NCBI GenBank assembly: GCA_028870815.1
Contig: JAGWOU010000028.1
Location: 1-11,202, forward strand
Length of the DNA: 11,202 nt
Reading direction: 5' to 3'
Origin: Rhodospirillales bacterium
GTDB taxonomy: Bacteria; Pseudomonadota; Alphaproteobacteria; Acetobacterales; Acetobacteraceae
Positions 1 through 7,123 of this stretch are shown here, in pieces. How positions within the stretch are numbered: position 1 is the first letter of the stretch; each line of letters starts with the position of its first letter. The notes below the pieces were generated by a model. That model saw nothing but the letters and a program-made list of their open reading frames with translations, was not told the origin of the DNA and did no database searches. The position numbers were made by a program, and so were the translations under genes.

Positions 1-2
1 GC

Positions 3-1433
3 TACCGCAACGTGGCGGCGGGCGGCGTGATCGTGGAGCATAAGGAGAGCATCTCCTTCGGCAACGAGCGGGCCAGCCTGCTGGCGCAGAACCAGCCGCG
101 GCTGAACGCGCTCTACCCCGAATACACGCCACTGATCATGGCATTCGAGAAACGGGATGGCCTGCGCCGGCTGCGTTGGGCGCTGGACCGCGCCCGGCTG
201 ACCCGCGCGCGGGAGAACGGTACGCGCTTCGCGCTGGTGATTTCCAACGCGGGGGAAGGCGGCACGCCGAAAGCCATTCAGGACATAGAGGAAAAGGTAG
301 GCTATGGCGGGGCTACAAGACTTTCGTTGAGCCTGACCGAAGGCGGGCTGATCGAGCTGAACTGCGAAGCGCCGCTGCTCTGCGCGCGGTTCAAACACGA
401 TGAGGTAGAGGCACTATTCGGTGTGCTGGACGGCGCCGCGCCACAATTGGTGCTGGCGCATCAGTTGCTCGGCTTTCCGGAAAGCGTGCTGTACGCTCTT
501 GGCGGCTGGATGGATGGCCGCCGCAGCCTGTACTGGGCGCATGATTTCTACGCCTTCTGCCCGCGCGTGACGATGATCGATGCGATCGGCCGGTTCTGCG
601 GCGGGGCGGATGCCGAGACCTGCTTGCGCTGCGTGACAATGGGCAAGGCGCATGAAACCTCGGTGCTGAACGCTCTTACCCCTGCGGAACACCGCGCGCT
701 GTTCACGAGGCTGCTGGCGCATTTCAGCCATGTGGTGGCGCCTTCGGCCAATGCGGCGGGTTACCTCTCCAAAATCTTCCCCAACTTGAACATCACCGTC
801 GCGCCGCACCCGGAATCCACCCAGGATGTGGCGGCGTCGCCCAGGAAGGGCAGCGACGATGAGATTGTGATGCTGGGGGCCATCGGCCCGCACAAGGGCT
901 CGCAGAAATTGCTGGAGATCGCGCAGCGGGCGCGGCTGACGCATCCGCATCTGAAGTTCCGGGTGGTCGGCTTCACCAATATCGACAAGGCGCTGAAAGC
1001 GGTCGGCAATGTCACCATCACCGGCAAATACGCGCCTGAGGAGCTGCCGAGGCTGCTCGCGGAAACCAAGGGACGGCTGGCGCTGTTTCTGCCCGCCTGG
1101 CCGGAGACCTATTCCTATACGCTTTCCGAACTGGTGAAGCACGGATTCATTCCACTGGCGCCGGATATCGGCGCGCCGGCGGACCGCATCCGCAAGACAG
1201 GATTTGGCGTCGTCTTCCCCTTCCCGGCCGATGCGGAAGGCGTGCTGAATCTGATCGACGAAATTGCCGCCGGGCAGCTCAAGCCGGTAGCCGATGACGC
1301 GCGGCCCGCTTTGTTCTTCCCGAAGGATACGGATCTGGAGCATTTGACCAGGACCGTTCTGGGCAGCGCGGAAAAGCCGGGCACAACCCCCCGGGCGCGC
1401 AAAACGGCAGCCGAATTACCTGCCTCAGGGTGA
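3..1433 (+). CDS. Glycosyltransferase, GT2 tail fused to GT4-type domain (5' partial)
   Basis: The reading frame is open to the left edge; the first whole codon is at 3-5. The first in-window start, GTG at 12, is probably not the true start, because the first 60 or so residues (RNVAAGGVIVEHKESISFG, then LYPEYTPLI and a charged helix ending LDRARL) resemble the C-terminal end of a GT2 domain. A GT4-like half follows. It has an acceptor-side Rossmann region with an HDFYAFCP segment and four cysteines (558-632), then a donor-side domain beginning VMLGAIGPHKGS (about 873). The donor domain carries a PETYSYTLSE segment whose two glutamates (1104-1106 and 1128-1130) form the E-x7-E motif of GT4 retaining enzymes. 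The likely role is transfer of a sugar from a nucleotide donor during surface polysaccharide or glycan assembly, in the cytoplasm. Substrates cannot be told from sequence. The stop is TGA at 1431-1433, and the next gene converges 4 nt downstream. The GT4 assignment is good; the fused GT2 domain is inferred from its tail only. Confidence 0.85.
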   Translation, partial: YRNVAAGGVIVEHKESISFGNERASLLAQNQPRLNALYPEYTPLIMAFEKRDGLRRLRWALDRARLTRARENGTRFALVISNAGEGGTPKAIQDIEEKVGYGGATRLSLSLTEGGLIELNCEAPLLCARFKHDEVEALFGVLDGAAPQLVLAHQLLGFPESVLYALGGWMDGRRSLYWAHDFYAFCPRVTMIDAIGRFCGGADAETCLRCVTMGKAHETSVLNALTPAEHRALFTRLLAHFSHVVAPSANAAGYLSKIFPNLNITVAPHPESTQDVAASPRKGSDDEIVMLGAIGPHKGSQKLLEIAQRARLTHPHLKFRVVGFTNIDKALKAVGNVTITGKYAPEELPRLLAETKGRLALFLPAWPETYSYTLSELVKHGFIPLAPDIGAPADRIRKTGFGVVFPFPADAEGVLNLIDEIAAGQLKPVADDARPALFFPKDTDLEHLTRTVLGSAEKPGTTPRARKTAAELPASG

Positions 1434-1437
1434 GCGT

Positions 1438-4125
1438 TTAGCCAGGCTTGTACGCAGCTGCGGCGTCTATACGTCTGCGGTGGCGCATATGGTAAGTTTT
1501 GTACGCGGCGAAGCATCCCCCCGCCACGACCGCACCGAGCTGCCTACGGTCCAGAAAGGCAAGGCCAGGCGGCAGCCCGCCAATGCCATGCGCTGCGACA
1601 TGCTGGGCCAGCGCCCTGGTTAGCAGACCAGGGCCGGACAGCAGCCAGGGGATCTCGTTGTCTCCGCGATTTACCGCCGTGACCACGGCGCGGAGCGCTG
1701 CCAGCAACACCGGATGGCCAGGACTCGCCGCGATGAAATGATTCGCGGCACAGCCGAACTGCTCCTGCGCCAGCACCAGGCTGGCTCCAACGGGAAGCAG
1801 CATATCCAGGCTGCCCAAACAACGATCATCAGCATCGGCATACACGCCGCCTTCCTCCACCAGCAGCGCCAAGCGGAAGATATCCGCCTTTTGCGTCACC
1901 TCCTGCACACGCTGATAGGCCTGGGTGACGGGGCTGGGAAATTTCGCGGCGAGGTAGTTCCTGGCCTGCTCCTCGTCGAACCGCCTCAGCCTGTAGCCGG
2001 GGTTACGGTCCTGCCAGCTTTTGATCAGCACACCTACATCCTCGGGTGGTGCCGGCCGGTGCCAGAAGGTGTTGATGATGCGCGGGATGGGTGGCGGCTC
2101 CTGCACGGGCACAAAACCCGTCCGGTCCGCCTCGCGCACGGCCAAAAGCAGGCTGGCGGCGGCGGCGGTGCTGTCCGGTCTTTGCCGGGTGAGCGCAACC
2201 AGGGTTTCTAACCGCTCTTCGGTAGAGCGCGCGCTCACGCCCGCGAGGGTGGCGTGGAGCTCTTCATCCACCGCGTATTCGTCGATCATCTGCCCGAGCA
2301 GAGATTGCGAGATGTTGAGCGATTCGCCGCGCAGCCGGCGTTCGGCGGCCATCAGCTCGTATTGGCGGCGCAAATGCCCGCGCGCACCGGAAAGGTCAAA
2401 GCGCATCAGCTTCACCCTGGCCAGCGCCTCCTGCAACAAAATATCTTTCGGGTTCAGTGCCGCCGCTTCCTCGTAATGGGCAAGGGCGGCATCCATCTGC
2501 CACAGGCTTTCGGCCAGTGCGCCCACGCAACGCCGCCTGATGGCGCGCTCGATCCTGGATGTGGCGGGAATGCCGAACAGGCATTTCTGCACCATCGCGT
2601 CCGAGCCGGCGAGAAGCTCGGTCTGGAACCGTTCGGTCCAAAGCCAAAACTCCTGCGGTGCGGTGGCGGTGGCAGCGCGGGCAGCGTGCAGGGCCTCATC
2701 CATCCGCCCAACGCGGCGCAGCAGCGTGATGCGCCAGTTTTGCAGCTGCGACGTGGTACCGTGCTCCTGCTCCAACGCCTGTAGCCCGGCCAGCGCCTCC
2801 TCGGCGCGGCCCTGCCAAGCCAGCGCATCCAGCATGCCGTAACGGAAGGTCTGTTCCGCTGGGCGGCGCGCAGCGGCGGCCTGGAATATCTTAAAGGCCT
2901 GGGCGGCGTCACCCACCGCAAGCGCCTGGCCGGCGAGCTGGCACACCGCATCCAGATGGCCAGGGTCGAGCTTCAACGCCCAGCTCAAATGGGCATTCCC
3001 CTCCTGCTGGCGGCCAAGTTGGTATTCCTGCCGGGCCAACTCCGCCAGCAAGGTGGGATTTTCGGGCTCCAGCGCCAAAGCTTCGGTGAAATGCGCCGCC
3101 GCCGCCTCATCCAACCCAATGAGCCGCTCGATATAAGCGAGGCTGAGCAGCAGCGGCATATGGCCAGGATGCGCGGCCAGCAGCCCAAGCGCCGCCTGCC
3201 GCGCCTCCTCCAGCGCGCCGGCATCGCGCAGCACCTCGATCAGTCCCAGCCGGGGCGACACTTCATCCGGCGCGAGACGGGCGGCTTTCTCGAAATGACG
3301 CCGCGCCTCGCCTTGCTCGGCCTGGGCGCGGGCGCAGTGGCCGAGGCCCATCTCCACCGCCCAGGAATCGGGGAAGTGTTCGGCGGCGCGGAGAAGCACG
3401 GCTTTCGCGTCCTCAGCCCGCCCCAGGACGCGCAATTCCTCCGCCACGTCCAGCCAGCACCACATCTCTCCGGGGGCCAGTTCGATAGCGCGGCGGAACC
3501 ATTCCAGCGCCTCGGTCCGCGCCCCGCCATTGCGGGAAATATGGCCCAACGCGACGAAAGCGTGCCAAAATTCCGGGTGCGACGCGAGCAGCGCCTTCAG
3601 CACCGCCTCCGCTTCTTCTGGTTGCCGCGCCTCGCGCAGCACCTCGGCCAGCGCCATGGCGTGCCAGGGTTCATCTGGCGCCATAGCGTGCCAGGGCACC
3701 TCCGGCGCCAGGCGCACCGCCGCGCGTAACGCCGCCCGCTTGGCTTCTGGCGCATCTGTTCCGGCCGCGATGACCTCCAGCCGCTCGGCCAATTCCACTG
3801 CCGGAAAACTTAGCACGTTGACGAGCGGCGCACCGGACCCGAGCTCCCGTGCCGAGATCACGATCTCAGGCGTGGGTTGCAATGCATCCAATGGCACTGC
3901 CCAAGCGAAGCCGTAGCGTCCATCGCCATGGCCAACCGCCTCCACATCCCTCCGGTACCCATCGGCCACGATCGTGCCCACCGGTTCACCGTTGATGACA
4001 ATTTCGATCTCCAAACGCCGTGCCGGCTCCTCTGGCCACCAGGCCCAACCACGTATTTCGAGCGTCTCACTCAGTTGGTCCAGATATCCGACCACCTGAT
4101 TAACCGCAGTTTCAGCGTTTTCCAT
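1438..4125 (-). CDS. TPR-repeat protein with C-terminal DXD (GT32-type) glycosyltransferase domain
   Basis: The protein is 895 residues in three parts. Residues about 10-95 form a beta-rich N-terminal domain (GYLDQ, then IRGWAWWPEEP, VINGEPVG and YRRDVEAVGHGDG), a type seen at the front of some alphaproteobacterial glycosyltransferases. Residues about 145-600 are roughly 11-13 TPR units of 34 residues with the usual W/L-G-A-P spacing and ends such as IELAPG and LALEPE. Residues about 681-895 match the Gly_transf_sug/GT32 pattern: PRIINTFWH at 681-689, a KADIFR segment with D748 and R751, and GGVYADADD with the metal/nucleotide-sugar DXD at D764-D766. SGPGLLTRAL lies near the end. The likely role is a cytoplasmic glycosyltransferase with the TPRs holding an acceptor or partner; donor and acceptor are unknown. 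I chose ATG 4125 because AGGAG lies just upstream (spacing only 3 nt). In-frame ATGs at 4143 and 4152 lack a ribosome site and would add 6 or 9 residues. A 9-residue tandem duplication (PWHAM at 144-148 and 153-157) lies at the start of the TPR array. The frame is intact. Confidence 0.85.
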   Translation of the reverse strand: MENAETAVNQVVGYLDQLSETLEIRGWAWWPEEPARRLEIEIVINGEPVGTIVADGYRRDVEAVGHGDGRYGFAWAVPLDALQPTPEIVISARELGSGAPLVNVLSFPAVELAERLEVIAAGTDAPEAKRAALRAAVRLAPEVPWHAMAPDEPWHAMALAEVLREARQPEEAEAVLKALLASHPEFWHAFVALGHISRNGGARTEALEWFRRAIELAPGEMWCWLDVAEELRVLGRAEDAKAVLLRAAEHFPDSWAVEMGLGHCARAQAEQGEARRHFEKAARLAPDEVSPRLGLIEVLRDAGALEEARQAALGLLAAHPGHMPLLLSLAYIERLIGLDEAAAAHFTEALALEPENPTLLAELARQEYQLGRQQEGNAHLSWALKLDPGHLDAVCQLAGQALAVGDAAQAFKIFQAAAARRPAEQTFRYGMLDALAWQGRAEEALAGLQALEQEHGTTSQLQNWRITLLRRVGRMDEALHAARAATATAPQEFWLWTERFQTELLAGSDAMVQKCLFGIPATSRIERAIRRRCVGALAESLWQMDAALAHYEEAAALNPKDILLQEALARVKLMRFDLSGARGHLRRQYELMAAERRLRGESLNISQSLLGQMIDEYAVDEELHATLAGVSARSTEERLETLVALTRQRPDSTAAAASLLLAVREADRTGFVPVQEPPPIPRIINTFWHRPAPPEDVGVLIKSWQDRNPGYRLRRFDEEQARNYLAAKFPSPVTQAYQRVQEVTQKADIFRLALLVEEGGVYADADDRCLGSLDMLLPVGASLVLAQEQFGCAANHFIAASPGHPVLLAALRAVVTAVNRGDNEIPWLLSGPGLLTRALAQHVAAHGIGGLPPGLAFLDRRQLGAVVAGGCFAAYKTYHMRHRRRIDAAAAYKPG
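3651..3704. repeat. Two-copy 27-bp in-frame tandem repeat inside the TPR gene
   Basis: Units 3651-3677 and 3678-3704 are adjacent and match at 22 of 27 bases. Both begin gcgccat and share gcgtgccaggg. Because 27 is a multiple of 3, the repeat adds nine codons without a frameshift and gives PWHAM twice in the protein (residues 144-148 and 153-157). Confidence 0.85.
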
Positions 4126-4128
4126 AAG

Positions 4129-4133
4129 CTCCT
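4129..4133 (-). promoter_or_regulatory. Ribosome binding site deciding the start of the TPR-glycosyltransferase gene
   Basis: On the minus strand AGGAG is followed by CTT and then ATG at 4125. The spacing of 3 nt is short, but neither alternative upstream ATG (4143, 4152) has any purine-rich site before it. This supports the 895-residue form. Confidence 0.5.
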
Positions 4134-4187
4134 GGCCCGGCATGGCTCGCATCGCTTGTTGCTGGTTCGTGGCGCATTGTTTGCTTC

Positions 4188-4216
4188 ATTCTCGGCGTAT
4201 CAGTCTGTTATTGCAA
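4188..4216 (-). promoter_or_regulatory. Candidate sigma-70-type promoter for the TPR-glycosyltransferase gene
   Basis: On the minus strand TTGCAA (4216-4211) and GAGAAT (4193-4188) each match 4 of 6 consensus bases and are separated by exactly 17 bp. It would start RNA near 4181, about 55 nt before ATG 4125. This is pattern matching only. Confidence 0.3.
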
Positions 4217-4248
4217 CCTTGTGTGGCAGTGCGGGCGCGCGGCCAGTA

Positions 4249-4275
4249 TTGGTAAATTCCTCCTTGGCATATTAC
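4249..4275 (+). promoter_or_regulatory. Weak candidate promoter for gor
   Basis: TTGGTA (4249-4254) and TATTAC (4270-4275) are separated by 15 bp, shorter than the ideal 17. They sit in the AT-richest part of the divergent gap. Inverted repeats overlap it: GTATTG at 4246-4251 with CAATAC at 4286-4291, and GGTAA at 4251-4255 with TTACC at 4272-4276. These could be operator half-sites or chance. Confidence 0.2.
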
Positions 4276-4300
4276 CTAAGCGCCACAATACCGGAATGTG

Positions 4301-5674
4301 ATGATGGATTTTGATCTTTTCGTAATCGGCGGCGGTTCGGCCGGTGTGCGCTGCGCGCGCATCGCGGCGGGGCATGGGGCGAAAGTAGGCATCGCGGAGT
4401 CCCGTTTCTGGGGCGGCACCTGCGTGAATGTCGGCTGCGTGCCGAAAAAATTCATGGTGATGGCCGCGGAATACGGCGCCATGGCCGAGGATGCGCGCGG
4501 CTTCGGCTGGGACATCGCCAAAACCGGCTATGACTGGACCCGGCTGATCGCCGCGAAGGACAAAGAGATTTCCCGGCTGAACGGCATCTACATAAGATTG
4601 CTGGAACAGGCCGGGGCGAAGATTTTCGAGGCACGAGCCAGCTTTATCGACGCGCATACGCTGGATGTGGGCGGCGAGCGCATCACGGCGGAGAAAATCG
4701 TGATCGCGACCGGCGGCCACCCGACCGGGATCAACATTCCCGGCGCCGAGCACGCCATCATCTCCGACGATATTTTCGTGATGAAGGACCTGCCGAAACG
4801 CGTGGCCGTAGTGGGCGGTGGTTATATCGCCGTGGAATTCGCGGGCGTGTTCGCTGGGCTGGGGGTGGAGACGCATCTGGTCTACCGCCAGCCTTTGCCC
4901 TTACGCGGGTTCGACGAGGATCTGCGCCTCTGCCTGGCCAACGAGCTTGCGGCGAACAACGTGATCCTGCACCCGGATTGCGTGCCCAAAAGCATCGCGC
5001 TGGAAAATGGCCAGAAATCCTTGGCGCTTTCCGATCTCTCGGTGCTGGATGTGGACGTGGTGTTCTTCGCTACCGGCCGCGCGGCCAATACCAAGGGGCT
5101 GAGTCTGGCGGCGGCGGGGGTGGAAACCGGAGTCGCGGATGAGGTGAAGATCAACGCGGATTTCACCACCAGCGTGCCGCATATCTACGCCCTGGGCGAT
5201 GTGACCGACCGGCTGAACCTGACCCCCGTGGCCACCGCCGAGGGCCACGCCTTGGCGGATACGCTGTTCGGCAACCGCGCGCGCGGGGTGAGCCTGGAAA
5301 ACGTGCCGACGGCGGTGTTCTCGATCCCGCCAATCGCCACGGTGGGGATAACGGAAGCCGAGGCCGCGCGGCGGCCGGATGGCGCCAAAATCTTCCTCAC
5401 CCGCTTCACCCCGATGCGCCACGCGATCTCCGGCCGCAAACGGCAGACCGTGATGAAGCTGATCGTGGACGCGAAGACAGACAAGGTGATCGGCGCGCAT
5501 ATGCTGGGCGAGGATGCGCCGGAGATCATGCAAGGGCTGGCCGTGGCGATCATCACCGGCGCGACGAAAGCGGATTTCGACCGGACGATCGGCATTCACC
5601 CCACGGCGGCCGAGGAGTTCGTGACCCTGCGCACACAGACCAGGGTTGTTGGCCCGGAAACTGGGCCCGTGTAG
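4301..5674 (+). CDS. gor: Glutathione-disulfide reductase (NADPH)
   Basis: This is a flavoprotein disulfide reductase of 457 residues, the usual size for glutathione reductase. It reduces oxidised glutathione to two GSH with NADPH and FAD in the cytoplasm, keeping the thiol pool reduced. Visible motifs are the FAD-binding VIGGGSAG (GGGSAG at 10-15), the redox pair C41-VNVG-C46 within GGTCVNVGCVPKK, and the second nucleotide fold GGGYIA at 172-177. R196 and R202 (YRQPLPLR) sit where E. coli Gor has the arginines that select NADPH. ALGDVTDR forms the FAD contact, and the C-terminal HPTAAEE supplies the catalytic H433-E438 pair. Lipoamide or mercuric reductase is less likely given the NADPH arginines and the VNVG spacer. 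The start is uncertain among GTG 4298, ATG 4301 and ATG 4304, and only a weak GGAA precedes them. It is transcribed away from the polysaccharide gene and lies 57 nt before DAHP synthase, so it may share that transcription unit or end before it. Confidence 0.93.
   Translation: MMDFDLFVIGGGSAGVRCARIAAGHGAKVGIAESRFWGGTCVNVGCVPKKFMVMAAEYGAMAEDARGFGWDIAKTGYDWTRLIAAKDKEISRLNGIYIRLLEQAGAKIFEARASFIDAHTLDVGGERITAEKIVIATGGHPTGINIPGAEHAIISDDIFVMKDLPKRVAVVGGGYIAVEFAGVFAGLGVETHLVYRQPLPLRGFDEDLRLCLANELAANNVILHPDCVPKSIALENGQKSLALSDLSVLDVDVVFFATGRAANTKGLSLAAAGVETGVADEVKINADFTTSVPHIYALGDVTDRLNLTPVATAEGHALADTLFGNRARGVSLENVPTAVFSIPPIATVGITEAEAARRPDGAKIFLTRFTPMRHAISGRKRQTVMKLIVDAKTDKVIGAHMLGEDAPEIMQGLAVAIITGATKADFDRTIGIHPTAAEEFVTLRTQTRVVGPETGPV
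5651..5667 (+). terminator. GC-rich hairpin at the 3' end of gor (weak terminator candidate)
   Basis: Arms 5651-5657 and 5661-5667 can form a 7-bp stem (one G-T pair) around an AAA loop. It lies within the last codons of gor, just before the TAG at 5672. The downstream stretch gtttctgctt has some T but no clean run, so intrinsic termination is doubtful; attenuation or RNA stability are alternatives. Confidence 0.25.
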
Positions 5675-5695
5675 CGTTTCTGCTTAAATCCCGTT

Positions 5696-5701
5696 TATAA
5701 A
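5696..5701 (+). promoter_or_regulatory. Possible -10 element before DAHP synthase
   Basis: TATAAA matches 5 of 6 bases of the -10 consensus and sits 31 nt before ATG 5732. No good -35 box is found 16-18 bp upstream, so this could be an internal promoter only if the -35 is degenerate or an activator is used. Confidence 0.25.
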
Positions 5702-5722
5702 GGGCGGATAGGAACGCCTCCT

Positions 5723-5726
5723 GGAG
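5723..5726 (+). promoter_or_regulatory. Ribosome binding site deciding the DAHP synthase start
   Basis: GGAG lies 5 nt before ATG 5732. It overlaps the alternative GTG at 5726, which would add two residues and have no ribosome site of its own. Confidence 0.65.
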
Positions 5727-5731
5727 TGACC

Positions 5732-7123
5732 ATGGATACGATGACCCCAGCCGGAATGAATGACGGCTGGACCCCGCAAAGCTGGCGCAACTGCCCCATC
5801 CGGCAGGTGCCGAGCTACCCGAACCCGGACAAGCTGGCCGCCATGGAAGCGCGGCTGGCGAAGTTTCCGCCGCTGGTGTTCGCCGGCGAGGCGCGGAACC
5901 TGAAGGCGCAGCTGGCGCGCGCCGCCTCCGGCCAGGCCTTTGTGCTGCAAGGGGGTGATTGCGCCGAAAGCTTCGGGGATTTCACCGCGAACATCATCCG
6001 CGACACCTTCCGCGTACTGCTGCAAATGGCGGTGGTGCTGACCTTCGGCGGTGCTATGCCGGTGGTGAAGCTGGGCCGCATGGCCGGGCAATTCGCCAAG
6101 CCGCGCTCCTCGGACTCCGAGACCATCGGCGGTGAGACCCTGCCCTCCTACCGGGGCGATATCATCAACGGGCCGGAATTCACCGCGCAGGCGCGCATCC
6201 CGGATCCGACGCGCATGGAATTCGGCTATTTCCAGTCCGCCGGCACGCTGAACCTGCTGCGAGCCTTCGCCTCCGGCGGGTATGCGGACCTGCACCAGGT
6301 GCATCGCTGGAACCTGGATTTCGTGCAAAACTCCCCACTGGCGGCGAAGTACCAGGACCTCGCCACGCGCATCGACGAAACGCTGCTCTTCATGGCCGCC
6401 TGCGGCATGACCAGCGCGGAAACCCCGCAAGTGCGCGAGACGGATTTCTACACCAGCCACGAGGCACTGCTGCTGCCTTATGAGCAGGCCCTGACCCGGG
6501 TGGATTCCACCACCGGCGATCATTATGCCTGTTCGGCGCATTTCCTCTGGATCGGCGACCGGACCCGCCAGCTCGACGGCGCGCATGTGGAATTCATGCG
6601 CGGGATCAAGAACCCCATCGGCATGAAGGTTGGCCCCTCGATGGAGGTGGACGACCTGCTGCGGATCATGGATGTGCTGGACCCGGAAAACGACCCCGGC
6701 CGCCTGACACTGATCACCCGCATGGGGGCTGCCAAGGTGGCGGAGAAACTGCCGCCCTTGCTGCGCGCCGTGAAAAAGGCCGGGCGCACCCCGGTATGGC
6801 TGAGCGATGCCATGCATGGCAACGGCATCACCACCGCCGCCAAGGTGAAGACCCGCCGGTTCGACGATATCGTGGCCGAACTGCGTGGCTTCTTCGACGC
6901 GCATGAGGCCGAAGGTACCATCGCGGGTGGGGCGCATCTGGAAATGACCGGGCAGGACGTGACCGAATGCATCGGCGGGGCGCGCGGGCTTTCCGAAGAT
7001 GATCTTGGCAGCCGCTACGAAACTTTCTGCGACCCCAGGCTGAACGCCGAGCAGGCGCTGGAGGTGGCGTTCTATCTGGCCGAGGAGCTGAAATCCCGCC
7101 GCGCGTCCCGGGCCGCTGCGTGA
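5732..7123 (+). CDS. Class II 3-deoxy-7-phosphoheptulonate (DAHP) synthase
   Basis: This enzyme condenses phosphoenolpyruvate and erythrose 4-phosphate to DAHP, the first step of the shikimate pathway to aromatic amino acids, folate and quinones. The 463 residues fit the class II (plant/Mycobacterium-like) family; class I AroG/F/H of E. coli are about 350. The N terminus carries the class II pattern W-x-P-x-S-W-R. The active-site residues are all present: C77 in QGGDCAESF, R116 in KLGRMAGQ, H362 in DAMHGNG, E404 in AHLEMTG and D434 in FCDPRLN. Their spacing closely follows that of the M. tuberculosis enzyme (C87, R126, H369, E411, D441). Cysteine, histidine, glutamate and aspartate bind the divalent metal. 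The start at ATG 5732 is supported by GGAG 5 nt upstream. Its TGA overlaps the GTG start of pncB by 4 nt, indicating one operon. Gene names for this class vary (aroG, aroF, aroH), so no symbol is given. Confidence 0.95.
   Translation: MDTMTPAGMNDGWTPQSWRNCPIRQVPSYPNPDKLAAMEARLAKFPPLVFAGEARNLKAQLARAASGQAFVLQGGDCAESFGDFTANIIRDTFRVLLQMAVVLTFGGAMPVVKLGRMAGQFAKPRSSDSETIGGETLPSYRGDIINGPEFTAQARIPDPTRMEFGYFQSAGTLNLLRAFASGGYADLHQVHRWNLDFVQNSPLAAKYQDLATRIDETLLFMAACGMTSAETPQVRETDFYTSHEALLLPYEQALTRVDSTTGDHYACSAHFLWIGDRTRQLDGAHVEFMRGIKNPIGMKVGPSMEVDDLLRIMDVLDPENDPGRLTLITRMGAAKVAEKLPPLLRAVKKAGRTPVWLSDAMHGNGITTAAKVKTRRFDDIVAELRGFFDAHEAEGTIAGGAHLEMTGQDVTECIGGARGLSEDDLGSRYETFCDPRLNAEQALEVAFYLAEELKSRRASRAAA

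Noticed and set aside
12..14. GTG at 12 as the start of the first gene
   Set aside because: The frame is open upstream to the window edge, and the residues on both sides look like the interior or tail of a GT2 domain, so the gene most likely begins outside the window.
414..1343. Minus-strand open frame of 309 codons
   Set aside because: It is antisense to the GT4-type domain, with an arginine/glutamine/histidine-rich translation and no recognisable domain.
1419..1429. Short inverted repeat (CCTG/CAGG) near the convergent gene ends, considered as a bidirectional terminator
   Set aside because: The stem is only 4 bp, lies within coding sequence and has no T run on either side.
1453..1462. Perfect 10-bp palindrome CGCAGCTGCG
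   Set aside because: It lies in the 3' coding end of the TPR-glycosyltransferase gene, and a GC-rich 10-mer palindrome is expected by chance in 11 kb.
3651..3704. The tandem repeat as a CRISPR-like or minisatellite array
   Set aside because: There are only two adjacent units without spacers, in frame inside a coding region, so a local duplication explains it.
2956..3729. Plus-strand open frame of 257 codons inside the TPR gene
   Set aside because: It is antisense to regular TPR units, and its repeated look is a reflection of the TPR periodicity rather than a gene.
4901..5599. Minus-strand open frame of 232 codons opposite gor
   Set aside because: It is a shadow of gor, which has full FAD, NADPH and catalytic motifs in its own frame.
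5684..6937. Long minus-strand open frame of 417 codons
   Set aside because: It lies wholly opposite gor's end and the DAHP synthase gene, whose active-site residues are all intact. The translation is rich in H, R, G and Q without any family motif, as expected from the antisense of GC-rich coding DNA.
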